Shown: positions 32,256-43,020 of the stretch, piece by piece
Position numbering within the stretch: position 1 is the stretch's first letter
Layout of the letters: every line of letters starts with the position of its first letter
DNA from: Liolophura sinensis
Taxonomy: Eukaryota; Mollusca; Polyplacophora; Chitonida; Chitonidae
DNA length: 64,000 bases
NCBI RefSeq assembly: GCF_032854445.1
Contig: NC_088302.1
Location: forward strand, 930,001-994,000
Reading direction: 5' to 3'
Made by a program: the position numbers and the translations under genes
The notes under the pieces: model-generated
Database searches by the model: none
Told to the model about the DNA's origin: nothing
What the model saw: only the letters and a program-made list of their open reading frames with translations

Positions 32256-32686
32256 CTGTAGAGTGAAAACAGAATGACACCAGCGTCAAGTTCATGATAA
32301 TGTCTTACTGCAAGAATGGAATGGAAGCAAAATAGAGATACCCAGTATGCCTTTGCTAGCGATCAGAAATAATGAAAGGTGGGTGAGAAAACTGCCAACA
32401 TTTAATTTTTTCTGACTGTTACTGTCACACCTAAGACATTTTCACATATGTCTCTCCATGGAAACAACGGCCCTTGTCTATGGGTTCGTCCGCGCAGGCG
32501 AACAACCGGGAAAGGCTACTGATCAAATCGGTATATATTTATGTCCGGTATTCTCATGTGTAGCGTGTAACTTGGACAATTCTGCGATCTCATGTGGAAT
32601 GTGTAAATTTAAAGGTTCTGCGATCTCAATTAAACGTGTAAATAATTGTGTAAATGAGCCTTCTCAAAGGTAAAAGTTACACTCAC
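32256..32686. other. DNase intron 4 (unit 2)
   Basis: Near-identical to 14805-15235; no gene seen. Confidence 0.5.
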
Positions 32687-32781
32687 AGGTATTGGGCAGA
32701 CGAAGCTCGATTGTAAAAGGCTCTCTCTCAAAGGCGTCTGTGTGATCGTCGGGACCGTCGTCATACTGCTCGATCTGCTTA
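32687..32781 (-). pseudogene. DNase exon 4 (unit 2)
   Basis: Compared with unit 1 the first codons are replaced by repeat-unit sequence. After the acceptor aagtttag it reads taagcagatcgagcag, giving RKQIEQYDDG instead of RKVTIQAVEQYDDG. The change is an in-frame loss of four codons. Donor acct|gtgagt is intact. Confidence 0.8.
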
Positions 32782-34380
32782 CTAAACTTGTCAGAAATCA
32801 ACATACACCTGTCGATGGTCTGCTTACTAAACCTGTCAGAAATCAACATACACCTGTGGATGGTCTGCTTACTAAACCTGTCAGAAATCAGCATACACCT
32901 GTGGATGATCTGCTTACTGAACCTGTCAGAAATCAACATACACCTGTGGATGATCTGCTTACTAAACCTGTCAGAAATCAGCATACACCTGTGGATGATC
33001 TGCTTACTAAACCTGTCAGAAATCAACATACACCTGTGGATGGTCTGCTTACTAAACCTGTCAGAAATCAGCATACACCTTTGGATGATCTGCTTACTAT
33101 ACCTGTCAGAAATCAGCATACACCTGTGGATGATCTGCTTACTAAACCTGTCAGAAATCAACATACACCTGTGGATGATCTGCTAACTAAACCTGTCAGA
33201 AATCAACATACACCTGTGGATGATCTGCTTACTAAACCTGTCAGAAATCAACATAGACCTGTGGATGATCTGCTTACTAAACCTGTCAGAAATCAACATA
33301 CACCTGTGGATGATCTGCTTACTATACCTGTCAGAAATCAGCATACACCTGTGGATGATCTGCTTACTAAACCTGTCAGAAATCAACATACACCTGTGGA
33401 TGATCTGCTTACTGAACCTGTCAGAAATCAACTTACACCTGTGGATGATCTGCTTACTGAACCTGTCAGAAATCAACATACACCTGTGGATGATCTGCTT
33501 ACTGAACCTGTCAGAAATCAACATACACCTATGGATGATCTGCTTACTAAACCTGTCAGAAATCAACATACACCTGTGGATGATCTGCTTACTAAACCTG
33601 TCAGAAATCAACATACACCTGTGGATGATCTGCTTACTAAACCTGTCAGAAATCAGCATACACCTGTGGATGATCTGCTTACTAAACCTGTCAGAAATCA
33701 ACATAGACCTGTGGATGATCTGCTTACTAAACCTGTCAGAAATCAACATACACCTGTGGATGATCTGCTTACTAAACCTGTCAGAAATCAACATACACCT
33801 GTGGATGATCTGCTTACTGAACCTGTCAGAAATCAACATACACCTGTGGATGATCTGCTTACTGAACCTGTCAGAAATCAACATACACCTGTGGATGATC
33901 TGCTTACTAAACCTGTCAGAAATCAACATACACCTGTGGATGATCTGCTTACTATACCTGTCAGAAATCAGCATACACCTGTGGATGATCTGCTTACTAA
34001 ACCTGTCAGAAATCAACATACACCTGTGGATGATCTGTTAACTAAACCTGTCAGAAATCAACATACACCTGTGGATGATCTGCTTACTGAACCTGTCAGA
34101 AATCAGCATACACCTGTGGATGGTCTGCTTACTAAACCTGTCAGAAATCAACATACACCTGTGGATGATCTGCTTACTGAACCTGTCAGAAATCAGCATA
34201 CACCTGTGGATGGTCTGCTTACTAAACCTGTCAGAAATCAACATACACCTGTGGATGATCTGCTTACTGAACCTGTCAGAAATCAACATACACCTGTGGA
34301 TGGTCTGCTTACTAAACCTGTCAGAAATCAACATACACCTGTGGATGATCTGCTTACTAAACCTGTCAGAAATCAGCATT
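32782..34380. repeat. 45-bp minisatellite carrying a duplicated splice acceptor (unit 2)
   Basis: About 35 units of the repeat described at 15343-16719, in DNase intron 3. Near 34080-34380 an alternating pattern (gatgatctgcttactgaa / gatggtctgcttactaaa) gives a 90-bp higher-order period. Reading frames on both strands are open only because of the unit length. Confidence 0.9.
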
Positions 34381-34528
34381 GACAGAACCAGCACGACTGG
34401 CGAGTAGTTGATGTATTCCAAACTTCTCTCTGAAAGGTTAAAATAAATCTTTATTTGACTAATTAGAATTCAGTGATACGAGTGTCAGGAGGAATTCACG
34501 CCTCCTACCCTGACGAAGATTTACATAC

Positions 34529-34612
34529 CGATATACAAAGGCATACTCTTCCTTGTAGCTCGTGCGTCCCAGTGGCTGGGTTACTTTGAAGCCATAGGGT
34601 GAGGTAGATAGC
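34529..34612 (-). pseudogene. DNase exon 3 (unit 2)
   Basis: Same 84-bp exon as 16865-16948, with acceptor ttttgcag and donor tcg|gtatgt. Confidence 0.85.
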
Positions 34613-34634
34613 CTGCAAAATTACAGTCAACAGT

Positions 34635-35235
34635 CGTACGTTACACAGTTCAGGGTTGTAGGCTGTACAGTCCAGAGCTATTGGCTACAAAGCTCACAAA
34701 TATATGTTATACAGTTCAGTTACTGGTTACGCAGTTATAGGGTACATCATTCATATGTATAGGCTTCATGTTCAAAGTTATAGGCTCTACAATATACAGT
34801 TGTTGGTTACACCGATCACACTTACAGGCTACACAGTTCACAGTTATAGGCAACAAAGTTCCCAGTTATAGGCAACAAAGTTCACAAGTATAGGCAACAC
34901 AGTTCACAGTTATAGGCTACACAGTTCACAGTGATAGGCAATCCAGTTCACAGCTATAGGCAAACACAGCTCACTGTTATAGGCAACAAAGTTCACATTT
35001 ATAGGCAAACACAGCTCACAGTTATAGGCAACACAGTTCACACTTATAGGCAACAATGTTCACACTTACAGGCAACATAGTTCACAGTTATAGGCAACAC
35101 AGTTTACAGTTATAGGCAACTAAGTTCACATCTATAGGCTACACACTTCACAGTTATAGGCAACACAGTTCACATCTATAGGCTGCACAGTTCACAGGTA
35201 TAGGCTACACAGTTCACAGTTCACAGTTATACTCT
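34635..35235. repeat. ~24-bp minisatellite in DNase intron 2
   Basis: Counterpart of 16965-17565, with one extra unit near 34875. Confidence 0.8.
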
Positions 35236-35790
35236 TACAGAATACATACCCGGCAGTCCCAAATATATTGGAGAGATTTGAAGTTAAATACATCAATGAG
35301 AAAGGTGAACACATGGTCGCGTTTGGAAATAGTAAGTTTTAAAACTACTAAGAAGAGATGAGGTGCATGCAGTGTGAATCGGACGTGATATGTGGACGTG
35401 TGGACTTCATGCGAGTGCTGAACAAAGGTGACGAAGAGACGACACCAACATCTATGCTTGTTTTCCTAGAGTTTTACACTGGACATCTCTCAGTTTTGTA
35501 TGTCATCGCCTGGTCGCCTACTATCACCACTGTCACTAAATGTTAACGTGTATCCATGACCTGTGTTCCCAAAACTTACATAATTATATGTCTGACCTGC
35601 GCACACAAGGCTCTCATATACACATAATTTGACAGATTTACGTGTACATGTTATATAGTGTTCATGCAATGTATTGATGTACACGTACACTTTCATAATG
35701 TAACACAAAGCCCAAGCTCACAAGCTATAACGTAGAATACAGTGATATCTGTACGTCTCATATCCTTTACAATTTAACAGACAATACACT
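35236..35790. other. DNase intron remnant and start of a further unit
   Basis: 35236-35620 repeats 17566-17960, and 35620-35790 repeats the beginning of unit 2 (17960-18125). At about 35788 the sequence switches to SWEET-intron-like DNA. Confidence 0.55.
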
Positions 35791-36330
35791 TTTATCAGAA
35801 AACAGTGCAAATAATATTCCCATCACAAAGATGGCTATGAACAGAATTGATTAAATTCAACAGCGTTTGTGTTCTGCAGTAAATTGACAGGGGATTGAAG
35901 TAATCTACCACCTAAGTGTAAAGTATAACCCCGAGGTGACCCCCTCAAAATACGTTTCACAAAATAAAAATACCTATAATATGCCATTCTGGAAATGTCC
36001 ATGTCCCTGACTACCTGTATGAGTTGGTGGAATAACAGCTACAGGTGGGACGCAATCCACAACTGAACAAATACATGTAGGCCTACTGGCACGATTCAAT
36101 CCAAAATGGACGAAATGACACAAAACAATCTTGGTCTGTTGCGATAGTAATTTATATATACAATGACATTATCGATATCAGAAATGCACTGATGGATTAT
36201 GAAATGTAACTTTTGATGTCGATGTTGTGAGAATTCAGTAACTTAAAGTTATATTTAGAATTCATTAGGTTATGTAAATTCTCTCGGTAATAAGTTCACT
36301 CAGAGTTATGCCCCTTGTCGGACGACACAT
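35790..36330. repeat. Displaced copy of SWEET intron sequence
   Basis: 35790-36130 matches 56349-56705, which starts at the acceptor of SWEET exon C. The shared stretch includes gcgtttgtgttctgcagtaa and acaggtgggacgcaatccac. The exon itself is not included. The remainder to 36330 has no recognised content. Confidence 0.7.
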
Positions 36331-36620
36331 TTGGTAAAAACTTTGCTGCATGTTTTAATGTGGTTAACCACAACTGCTGCATGACCTAATGTGGTTAAAC
36401 ATTTGTACTGCATGTATTAATGTGGTTAAACACTTCTGCAGAATGATTTAATGTGGTTAAACACTTCTGTTACATGTTTTAATATGGTTAAACACTTTTG
36501 CAGAATTTAATGTAATTAATCACTTGTACTGCATGTACTGATGTGGTTAGACACTTCTACGGAATAATTTACTGTAGTTAAACACTTCTGCAGAATGTTT
36601 TACTGTGGTGGGACGCAATC
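36330..36620. repeat. Degenerate ~31-bp repeat (atgtggttaaacacttctgc)
   Basis: About eight imperfect units of the repeat found in the SWEET intron between exons D and E (54870-55345). It ends with gtgggacgcaatccacaact, which also occurs at 36047-36066. Confidence 0.6.
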
Positions 36621-37105
36621 CACAACTATGAAGATATGAGATTTCCCTTGACACGTGCTTAGTGTGTTGTAAATGACCTGTCCTCGCTTTGCCAGGCGAC
36701 ATACACACTGTACATGTAAATATCATTGTGAGGAGATGTTACGCCTGAATAAATAAAGGCCAGGAGTATTGATTCAACATCACCACATGTAACGACAGCG
36801 GATTGTGCCAGTGGATTCGATTATATACCTAGATACACTTACTAATTCGTTTTGGTTTCACGTATTTTATGGGATCGAACTAATTTCCTCGTTTAGTTTG
36901 TTAACTCACTGTCGTGGCTGATGACAGAAAGAATTCAATCGCTCGTTGAGTTTAGTAACCAAGTAACATGGCTAATACAGTGATGAATATAGTGGTCATA
37001 TTTTTAACGTCTAATCTGGACATATTACGTGAAACGAAATTATTTTTATTTGTCAATTTAAATTAAATCTATTATACATACAACATTGAACGTCCAGGCG
37101 TCTGG
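36621..37105. other. Spacer, no gene seen
   Basis: AT-rich, non-repetitive. I found no exon or RNA gene. Confidence 0.35.
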
Positions 37106-37107
37106 GG

Positions 37108-37200
37108 GTCTCTGTGGCTTAGTGGTTAACATGTTTGTGCAGCACAATGACCAAGGGGATGGTCATGGGTTTTCCCGCAGGCTCTGTCCGGTTTCCTCTC
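37108..37200 (+). mobile_element. SINE family A 5' fragment (tRNA-like head)
   Basis: ctgtggcttagtggttaaca resembles an A box and is followed by gcacaatgaccaagg, as in the head at 49422. It breaks off at ccggtttcctct, where the 24-bp repeat of DNase intron 2 begins. Confidence 0.55.
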
Positions 37201-37202
37201 AC

Positions 37203-37849
37203 ACAGCTCACAGTTATAGGTAACACAGTTCACAGTTATAGGCAACAAAGTTCACAATTATAGGTAACACAGTTCACAGTTATAGGCTACACAGTTCACA
37301 GTTTTACTCCTTTTACAGAATGCACACCCGACAGTCCCAAATATATTGGAGAGGTCTTAAGTTAAATACATCAATGAGAAAGTGGAACAAATGGTCGCGT
37401 TTGGAAATAGTTAGATAGCTGAAGTGGTTAATAAACTACTAATATGAGATGACGTACGTGCAGTGTGAATAGGCGTAACTTAGACAAGTGATGTGTGGAT
37501 TGTGGTGTATTTAACTTGGTACGCTCTTTTACGGTTGTCTTTTAATCAATGGTCCCCAGACAGTTGAGAAATTTTTTAAAAACAGAAGCTTGTAGTTGTT
37601 GTTATTCGCGCGAATGATGAACGAATATGACGAACACACGACGCCAAAATCTATCATTATTTTCCTAGAGTTTTACGCTGGACATCTCTAAGTTTTGTAT
37701 GTCATCACCTGTAGACCTACTATCATCACCGTGGCTAAATGCTAACGTGTATCCATGACCTGTTTTCACAAGACTTACATAATTATAGCCTATGTCGGAC
37801 CTGCGCACACAAGGTTCACATATATGCCTGACATGCGCACATGGCTTAT
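37203..37849. other. DNase intron 2, exon 2-proximal part
   Basis: A few ttataggcaacacagttcac units (37203-37305), then sequence matching 17566-17960. This is the only one of the three copies that reaches exon 2. Confidence 0.55.
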
Positions 37850-37938
37850 ATGTTCATATCCGCCACAATCCGTGACATGAAGTCTGTAGCGTTACTCCGC
37901 AGTTCCAGAATAAGAACGAGATCGTAGCGCGACAAAAA
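37850..37938 (-). pseudogene. DNase exon 2, without canonical splice sites
   Basis: Twenty-nine codons plus two bases: FLSRYDLVLILELR, then SNATDFMSRIVADMN. It matches DNase I RYDIVLIQEVRD, including the catalytic Glu39 (the preceding Gln is Leu). The two leftover bases join the first base of exon 3 to give Met and continue the alignment. The expected acceptor reads tgtcggg (no AG) and the expected donor reads at|ataag (AT in place of GT). Confidence 0.75.
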
Positions 37939-38034
37939 CCCGACAGAATGAGATTCAGTAGGCCCACAATTTTTAAATCAAAGAAATCAATTAATAAATA
38001 AACATTTTGAGTCCAACTGGTCGATACCTTAATA

Positions 38035-39290
38035 ATGTTGACAGAAGTCTTGATAGTGCCAGAAATCGCTGACCTGGTTGTCATTGCTGTCGTCGTGATA
38101 GTGCCAGGAATCGTTGACCTGGTTGTCATTTCTGTCGTCGTGATAGTGGCAGAAATCGCTAACTTGATTGTCATTGCTGTAGTCGTAATAGTGCCAGAAA
38201 ACATTTACTTAGTTGTCATTTGTGTTGTCGTAATAGCGCCGTAAACACTTATTTAGTTATCATTTCTGTCGTCTTAATAGTGCCAGAAAACATTTACTTA
38301 GTTGTTATTTCTGTCGTCGTAATAGCGCCAGAAAACATTTACTTAGTTGTCATTTCTGTTGTCGTAATAGCGCCAGAAAACATTTACTTAGTTGTCATTT
38401 CTGTTGTCGTAATAGCGCCAGAAAACATTTACTTAGTTGTCATTTCTGTTGTCGTAATAGTGCCAGAAAACATTTACTTAGTTGTCATTTCTGTTGTCGT
38501 AATAGCGCCAGAAAACATTTACTTAGTTGTCAATTCTGATGTCGTAATAGCGCCAGAAAACCTTTTCTTAGTTGTCATTTCTGTCGTCGTAATAGCGCCA
38601 GAAAACATTTACTTAGTTGTCATTTCTGTTGTCGTAATAGTGCCAGAAAACATTTACTTAGTTGTCATATATGTCGTCGTAATGGCGCCAGAAAACATTT
38701 ACTTAGTTGTCATTTCTGTCGTCTTAATAGCGCCAGAAAACATTTACTTAGTTGTCATTTCTGTTGTCTTAATAGAGCCAGAAAACATTTACTTATTATC
38801 ATTTCTGTTGTCGTAATAGTGCCAGAAAACATTTACTTAATTGTCATTTCTGTTGTCGTAATAGCGCCAGAAAACCTTTACTTAGTTGTCATTTCTGTCG
38901 TGGTAACAGAGCCAGAAAACACTTATTTAGTTTTCGTTTCTGTCGTGGTAATAGCGCCAGAAAACATTTACTTAGTTGCCATATATGTCGTGGTAATAGC
39001 GCCAGAAAACATTTACTTAGTTTTCGTTTCTGTCGTGGTAATAGCGCCAGAAAACATTTACTTAGTTGCCATATATGTCGTGGTAATAGCGCCAGAAAAC
39101 ATTTACTTAGTTGTCATTTCTGTTGTCGTAATAGCGCCAGAAAACATTTACTTAGTTGTCATTTCTGTTGTCGTAATAGCGCCAGAAAACATTTACTTAG
39201 TTGTCATTGCTATTGTCATGATAGTGCCAGAAATCGCTTAGTTGTCGTTTCTGTCATCTTGATAATGTCAGAAATCGCTGACTTAGTTGC
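38035..39290. repeat. 45-bp minisatellite in DNase intron 1
   Basis: About 27 units of ttgtcatttctgttgtcgta plus atagcgccagaaaacatttacttag. The last degenerate units run to within a few bases of the exon 1 donor (39332). Plus-strand frames such as 38220-38816 come from the 15-codon unit length. Confidence 0.85.
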
Positions 39291-39332
39291 TATTTTTGTC
39301 GTCGTGATATCGACCTTTGTAATCACCCTTAC

Positions 39333-39482
39333 CTTCGTAATGACGGTCATGATGTCTGGGTCATGGACTTTCCTCTCACTTAACCACTTGATGTTAAAGA
39401 AGGTCACTTTAAGCGAACATTCGCTGACGGCCATTAAGCTACTGACGAGCAGAAGCCCAAGGGCAACCGTGTTCGTCGCCAT
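39333..39482 (-). CDS. DNase I-family endonuclease exon 1 (start and signal peptide)
   Basis: Fifty codons from the ATG at 39482, ending K|gtaagg in phase 0. MATNTVALGLLLVSSLMAVS is a typical signal peptide. It is followed by ECSLKVTFFNIKWLSERKV, which matches the mature DNase N-terminus (LKIAAFNIRTFGE) with the Asn of the active-site strand. The frame is open further upstream, but those codons do not resemble a signal peptide. This exon looks intact; the rest of the gene does not. Confidence 0.8.
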
Positions 39483-40240
39483 CTTACTGTACATGGAACC
39501 AAACCTGGTAGGAATGGATACTATCGTGAGAAGGTCACAGCTGTTTTGTGAATTCACTTTGTCTTTGTCGTCACGATCCATTTATGGTGACTCTTTTACG
39601 ACGTATACAACGCTTCACGAAATATTTATTAAACATTTATTCTAAATGATTGGAATTATGCGATTTTTCTCTCTGAGATTAATGTTTTTATCCCAACGCG
39701 ATGTACGCGGTCCATTTTTTTCTTTGTTGAGTTAAAAGTGTTTACTTCAAATATATTTCTCATGGTACTATTTCCACTAGTTTGAAAAAATGTCCTTACA
39801 GAATTTAAACTACAACTTGAAAGTAGAGGTGTTTGACCTAAACTTTAGTTCTGTGCAGGTGCTTAAGATCTTGTGTTGACCCGGACGAGCCTTTAATTGT
39901 TGGTATGTGAATATCTGCTTCGATGCCTGACTTGGGACGTGACAGGAGTCTGATCATGACAGTGACACAGAGCGCTCCTCTGTTTACAAGGTTGAGACCG
40001 CTTTTTTTTCTTCCACATGGATGTTTGATGAACAAGGATAGTGCTTATACAGTAAACAATTATGACATGTATACGTGTGATAATAAAACTGTATGTTTAT
40101 ATGAGGATACATTTATGTTAGAAGAGAGAATTTTCGTTTTACTCTGTATGGGATAGCTGTGGATTGGCATATAGGAGAACTTTGATGTGGCATACAGAGA
40201 ACAATTTTCTATTGTCCAATTAGATCAAGGCATCTGCAAC
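39483..40240. other. DNase upstream region, no further gene seen
   Basis: Non-repetitive sequence upstream of exon 1. It should contain the DNase promoter, but I recognise no specific element. Confidence 0.35.
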
Positions 40241-40726
40241 TGCTTTTATCTCCCCCTGTCTGCCATTGCAACACCATTTGTTGAACAGACAAAACGTCCC
40301 CAATTTTCTAGTGTTCACAACCACGCGCCTAAATTAAATACACATAAAAACTGTGAGCGCTATTTGGAAAGAAAACGAAAGTAATGTGTATGCAAATTAG
40401 GTACTGCTGAAGTTTTGTGATGTGAAAAAGAAAAATTTGAATTTGAAGATTCTAAAAATGTCACCTGATGTAGTTTGATCACATCCTGATTACAAAACCG
40501 CTCTTACTGTTTTCTCGCGATGTATAACATTTGTTGCAAATTTTATCAAATTCCGACAAACCGCAAATTCCCTCCATATTTGTAGGGCATGTGAGGGAAA
40601 CTGTTATAGCTGTAAAACTGAACATCCCTGGGTAAACAGGGCTAGCCTAAATATCTACTGTGTGTATGCTGAAAATCGTTGAACTGTGTTAAAAACCACA
40701 GCATATGCACACCTTCATATATTGTG

Positions 40727-40791
40727 TCGTCGTCATATGACTGAAAAATTGCTGAGTACGACGTTAAACCCCAAGCACTCACTCACTCACT
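40727..40791 (+). mobile_element. SINE family B, 5'-truncated insertion with target-site duplication
   Basis: Only the last 65 bases are present: cgtcgtcatatgactgaaaa, then acgacgttaaacccc and (actc)n. They are flanked by perfect 11-bp repeats catatattgtg (40716-40726 and 40792-40802). The matching place in unit 1 (about 1066-1078) is uninterrupted, so the element inserted after the copies separated. Confidence 0.85.
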
Positions 40792-41471
40792 CATATATTG
40801 TGCAGAGGCCAATTTACCACATTTGGCAGATTTACATTTACATGCTATAAGGTGTACATCCAATGTATTGAAGGCTACGAGGAATTTACGCTATCGTAAC
40901 TGGCTCTACAACCGTGTTTGTGTATCTTTATTTTATTACTGTCAATGCCAGAATATATATATTCCATCACAGCTTAAGAGCCATCTCTAGAGCATCAAAA
41001 TTATAACACAATCTATGTAATCTTAATCATAATTGTAAACCTTCAAGATGTAACTCAATTGCAGATAATACACGTACACTTTCATAATGTAACGTTATTC
41101 TGTAAGACAAAATATATATTCACAAGCTATAACGTAGAATACAGTGACATCTGTAGATCTCATACCTTTACAATATAACAGACAATGTAGATATTTCTGC
41201 AGAGAATGTACACATTATTAGCCAATAGCAAGCAAAGGAAGATATTGATGAAGCCAATTTAATTCACAATTAGCGTGGATTCTTGGTACCATTCGCTGAA
41301 TAATTGTCCATTTTCCAACAGGTTTTAAAGAATTTAAATGTGCTATAAATGCCTGTTATGAGCATTGAACTAGTACTGTACTCTAAGGCGGCAAAGTGAC
41401 AGTGTTTAGACAAGGCAATTGGCTTCAGTTGGAATACACTCCTGTGGATAGATTATATCAACAATCGCCAG

Positions 41472-41655
41472 TTTTATTTAATTATTTGATCGGCGTTTTA
41501 CGCTGTACTCTGTATATTTTACTTATACGACCGAGGCCAGCATTATGGTAGAAAGAAACCGGCCAGAGCCGGGGTAAAACCTACAACCATCCGCAGATTG
41601 CTGGAAGACCCTCCCACGTGCAGAGGAAGAAGACGCCATTTTGAAGCATTCTCTT
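41472..41655 (-). mobile_element. SINE family A fragment
   Basis: Orthologue of 1645-1820 and 18411-18600. Confidence 0.6.
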
Positions 41656-41939
41656 TGTACATGGACAATATTTGACACATGAAACCTACAAAATTGATCG
41701 ACGCCAAATGAAATGTCCGCTTTTTTGAAAGAATTATAAGTTAAGTAAATTCCTGTTGGCAGCTGTACATGTTTAACATATATACATGTTTAACAGATGT
41801 GCAGATTTACGTATAAAAGATTTGTAGGCTTTACAGACACATTTAACAGATATGCATGTTTAATCGATGTGCATGCTTGGCAGATGTTTGCTAAGTATGT
41901 TGCGTGTTAAAACATTAAACAATAATTGGTTAGACAGCT

Positions 41940-42270
41940 TAATAGACCGCCGCGGTGGCTTAATGGTTGGAGCGTCCGCCTTGAATTCGCGAGACACCGG
42001 CATCAAATTCAGGTCGGGTCATACCACAGGTTAGAAAATGGTACTCTCGGCCTCGCTTGGCGCCTAGCACTCAGACGATAGAGCAAGGAAACAGGACTGC
42101 TTGGCACGATGACAGTAGAATGTGACTGGATGGGGTGTCATGTTTGGTGTCGTCGGCATGATACTTCATGGCATGGACTCGCCCTGCTACAAGAAGACAC
42201 GATAAATGTACACAAACCTAATCACTCCAGGTCCTCATATGGTTGAAAATTTGTTGAAGTAAAAGAAAAC
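41940..42270 (+). mobile_element. SINE family B fragment
   Basis: Orthologue of 2129-2450, with the same tRNA-like head and body. Confidence 0.6.
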
Positions 42271-42933
42271 TAAAATATGAAGCTAAGTTCATCATAAAGG
42301 CAACTAAAAACTATGCGTAAAATTATATCATTTATTTATTTATTAGATTTTTTAAAAGTGTTAATAAACATTCAAATATTTGAATTCTACGGTGGCTTTT
42401 GTGAGCCATAATGACCATATCAAGCAACGACACAACACCTTACGAATATTACATGTTACATAATAATTAAACATCTTACGAATATTACATATTATACAAA
42501 AATGAGTCAATCATCTTACGAATGTTACATGTACATATAACACAATAATCAGTCAAACATCTTATTATATTATTACATATTACATACTACACGACTATTA
42601 GTCAAGCATATTACCAATATTACATATCACACAAGAATCATTTAAACATTATAGTTTTCCCAACATTGTTTGTTAAATGTGACGACAACAAAGAATTTTG
42701 ACTAATTCCAGACCAGTGACATTTAATAAATTGTTAGGGACAACGCTGCATATCTGTACCTCAAATTTTGTCGATAGAGAGGCTTGTAACATTCCACTTT
42801 ATAAGCACTTACGTAAGCAGATTTCACCGGTTACACGTGATTTTAGGAAACTACCACACTGTGGTTCATGATTACTCGTTATGCTGTGGTCTCTTATATT
42901 ACGAATAGCACCCATCGCTTCGTTACATTATCA

Positions 42934-42939
42934 TTTAAT
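42934..42939 (-). terminator. Putative polyadenylation signal ATTAAA, LRR copy 3
   Basis: Same hexamer and spacing as in the other copies. Confidence 0.4.
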
Positions 42940-43020
42940 GTTCTGATTACCTGTGCATATGTTATCTGATATAACACCTTAAGATGCCGGTAGGTCGACT
43001 TCTGACATGACATAGTTATA

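Larger units (their letters stand above)
17960..35620. repeat. Segmental tandem duplication, unit 2
   Basis: Second copy of the roughly 17.6-kb unit. It holds the only intact LRR receptor gene, a SWEET last exon, a longer 68-bp array and DNase exons 5-3. It differs from unit 1 mainly in array sizes: the 65-bp array is absent, the 31-bp array is about three times longer, and the 68-bp array is about 1 kb longer. It is followed by about 170 bp (35620-35790) that match the beginning of another unit. Confidence 0.85.
32151..39482 (-). pseudogene. DNase I-family endonuclease, exons 1-5 (3' half missing)
   Basis: Exons on the minus strand: 39482-39333, 37938-37850, 34612-34529, 32781-32687, 32255-32151. 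Phases fit throughout. Exon 1 gives a signal peptide and then LKVTFFNIKWLSE (DNase Asn7 region). Exon 2 gives RYDLVLILELR (Glu39). Exon 3 gives SYKEEY (Glu78), exon 4 EQYDDG, exon 5 ISVHIS (His134). DNase I enzymes are secreted Ca/Mg endonucleases acting on extracellular DNA. It looks non-functional. Exon 2 has neither a canonical acceptor nor a GT donor. Exon 5 has a missing base shared with unit 1 and a private 10-base loss. The exons for Asp168 and His252 are absent, and the Asp212 segment survives only as the 68-bp array. The gene continues downstream, on the same strand, into a SWEET last exon. Confidence 0.8.

Noticed and set aside
32742-34382. Open frame of 546 codons (TKPVRNQHTPVDDLL repeats)
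   Set aside because: Same 45-bp intronic minisatellite in unit 2; no start context, domain or flanking exon in that frame.
38220-39241. Hydrophobic VVIAPENIYLVVISV repeat protein
   Set aside because: Plus-strand reading of the DNase intron 1 array, opposite to the gene; produced by the 45-bp period.
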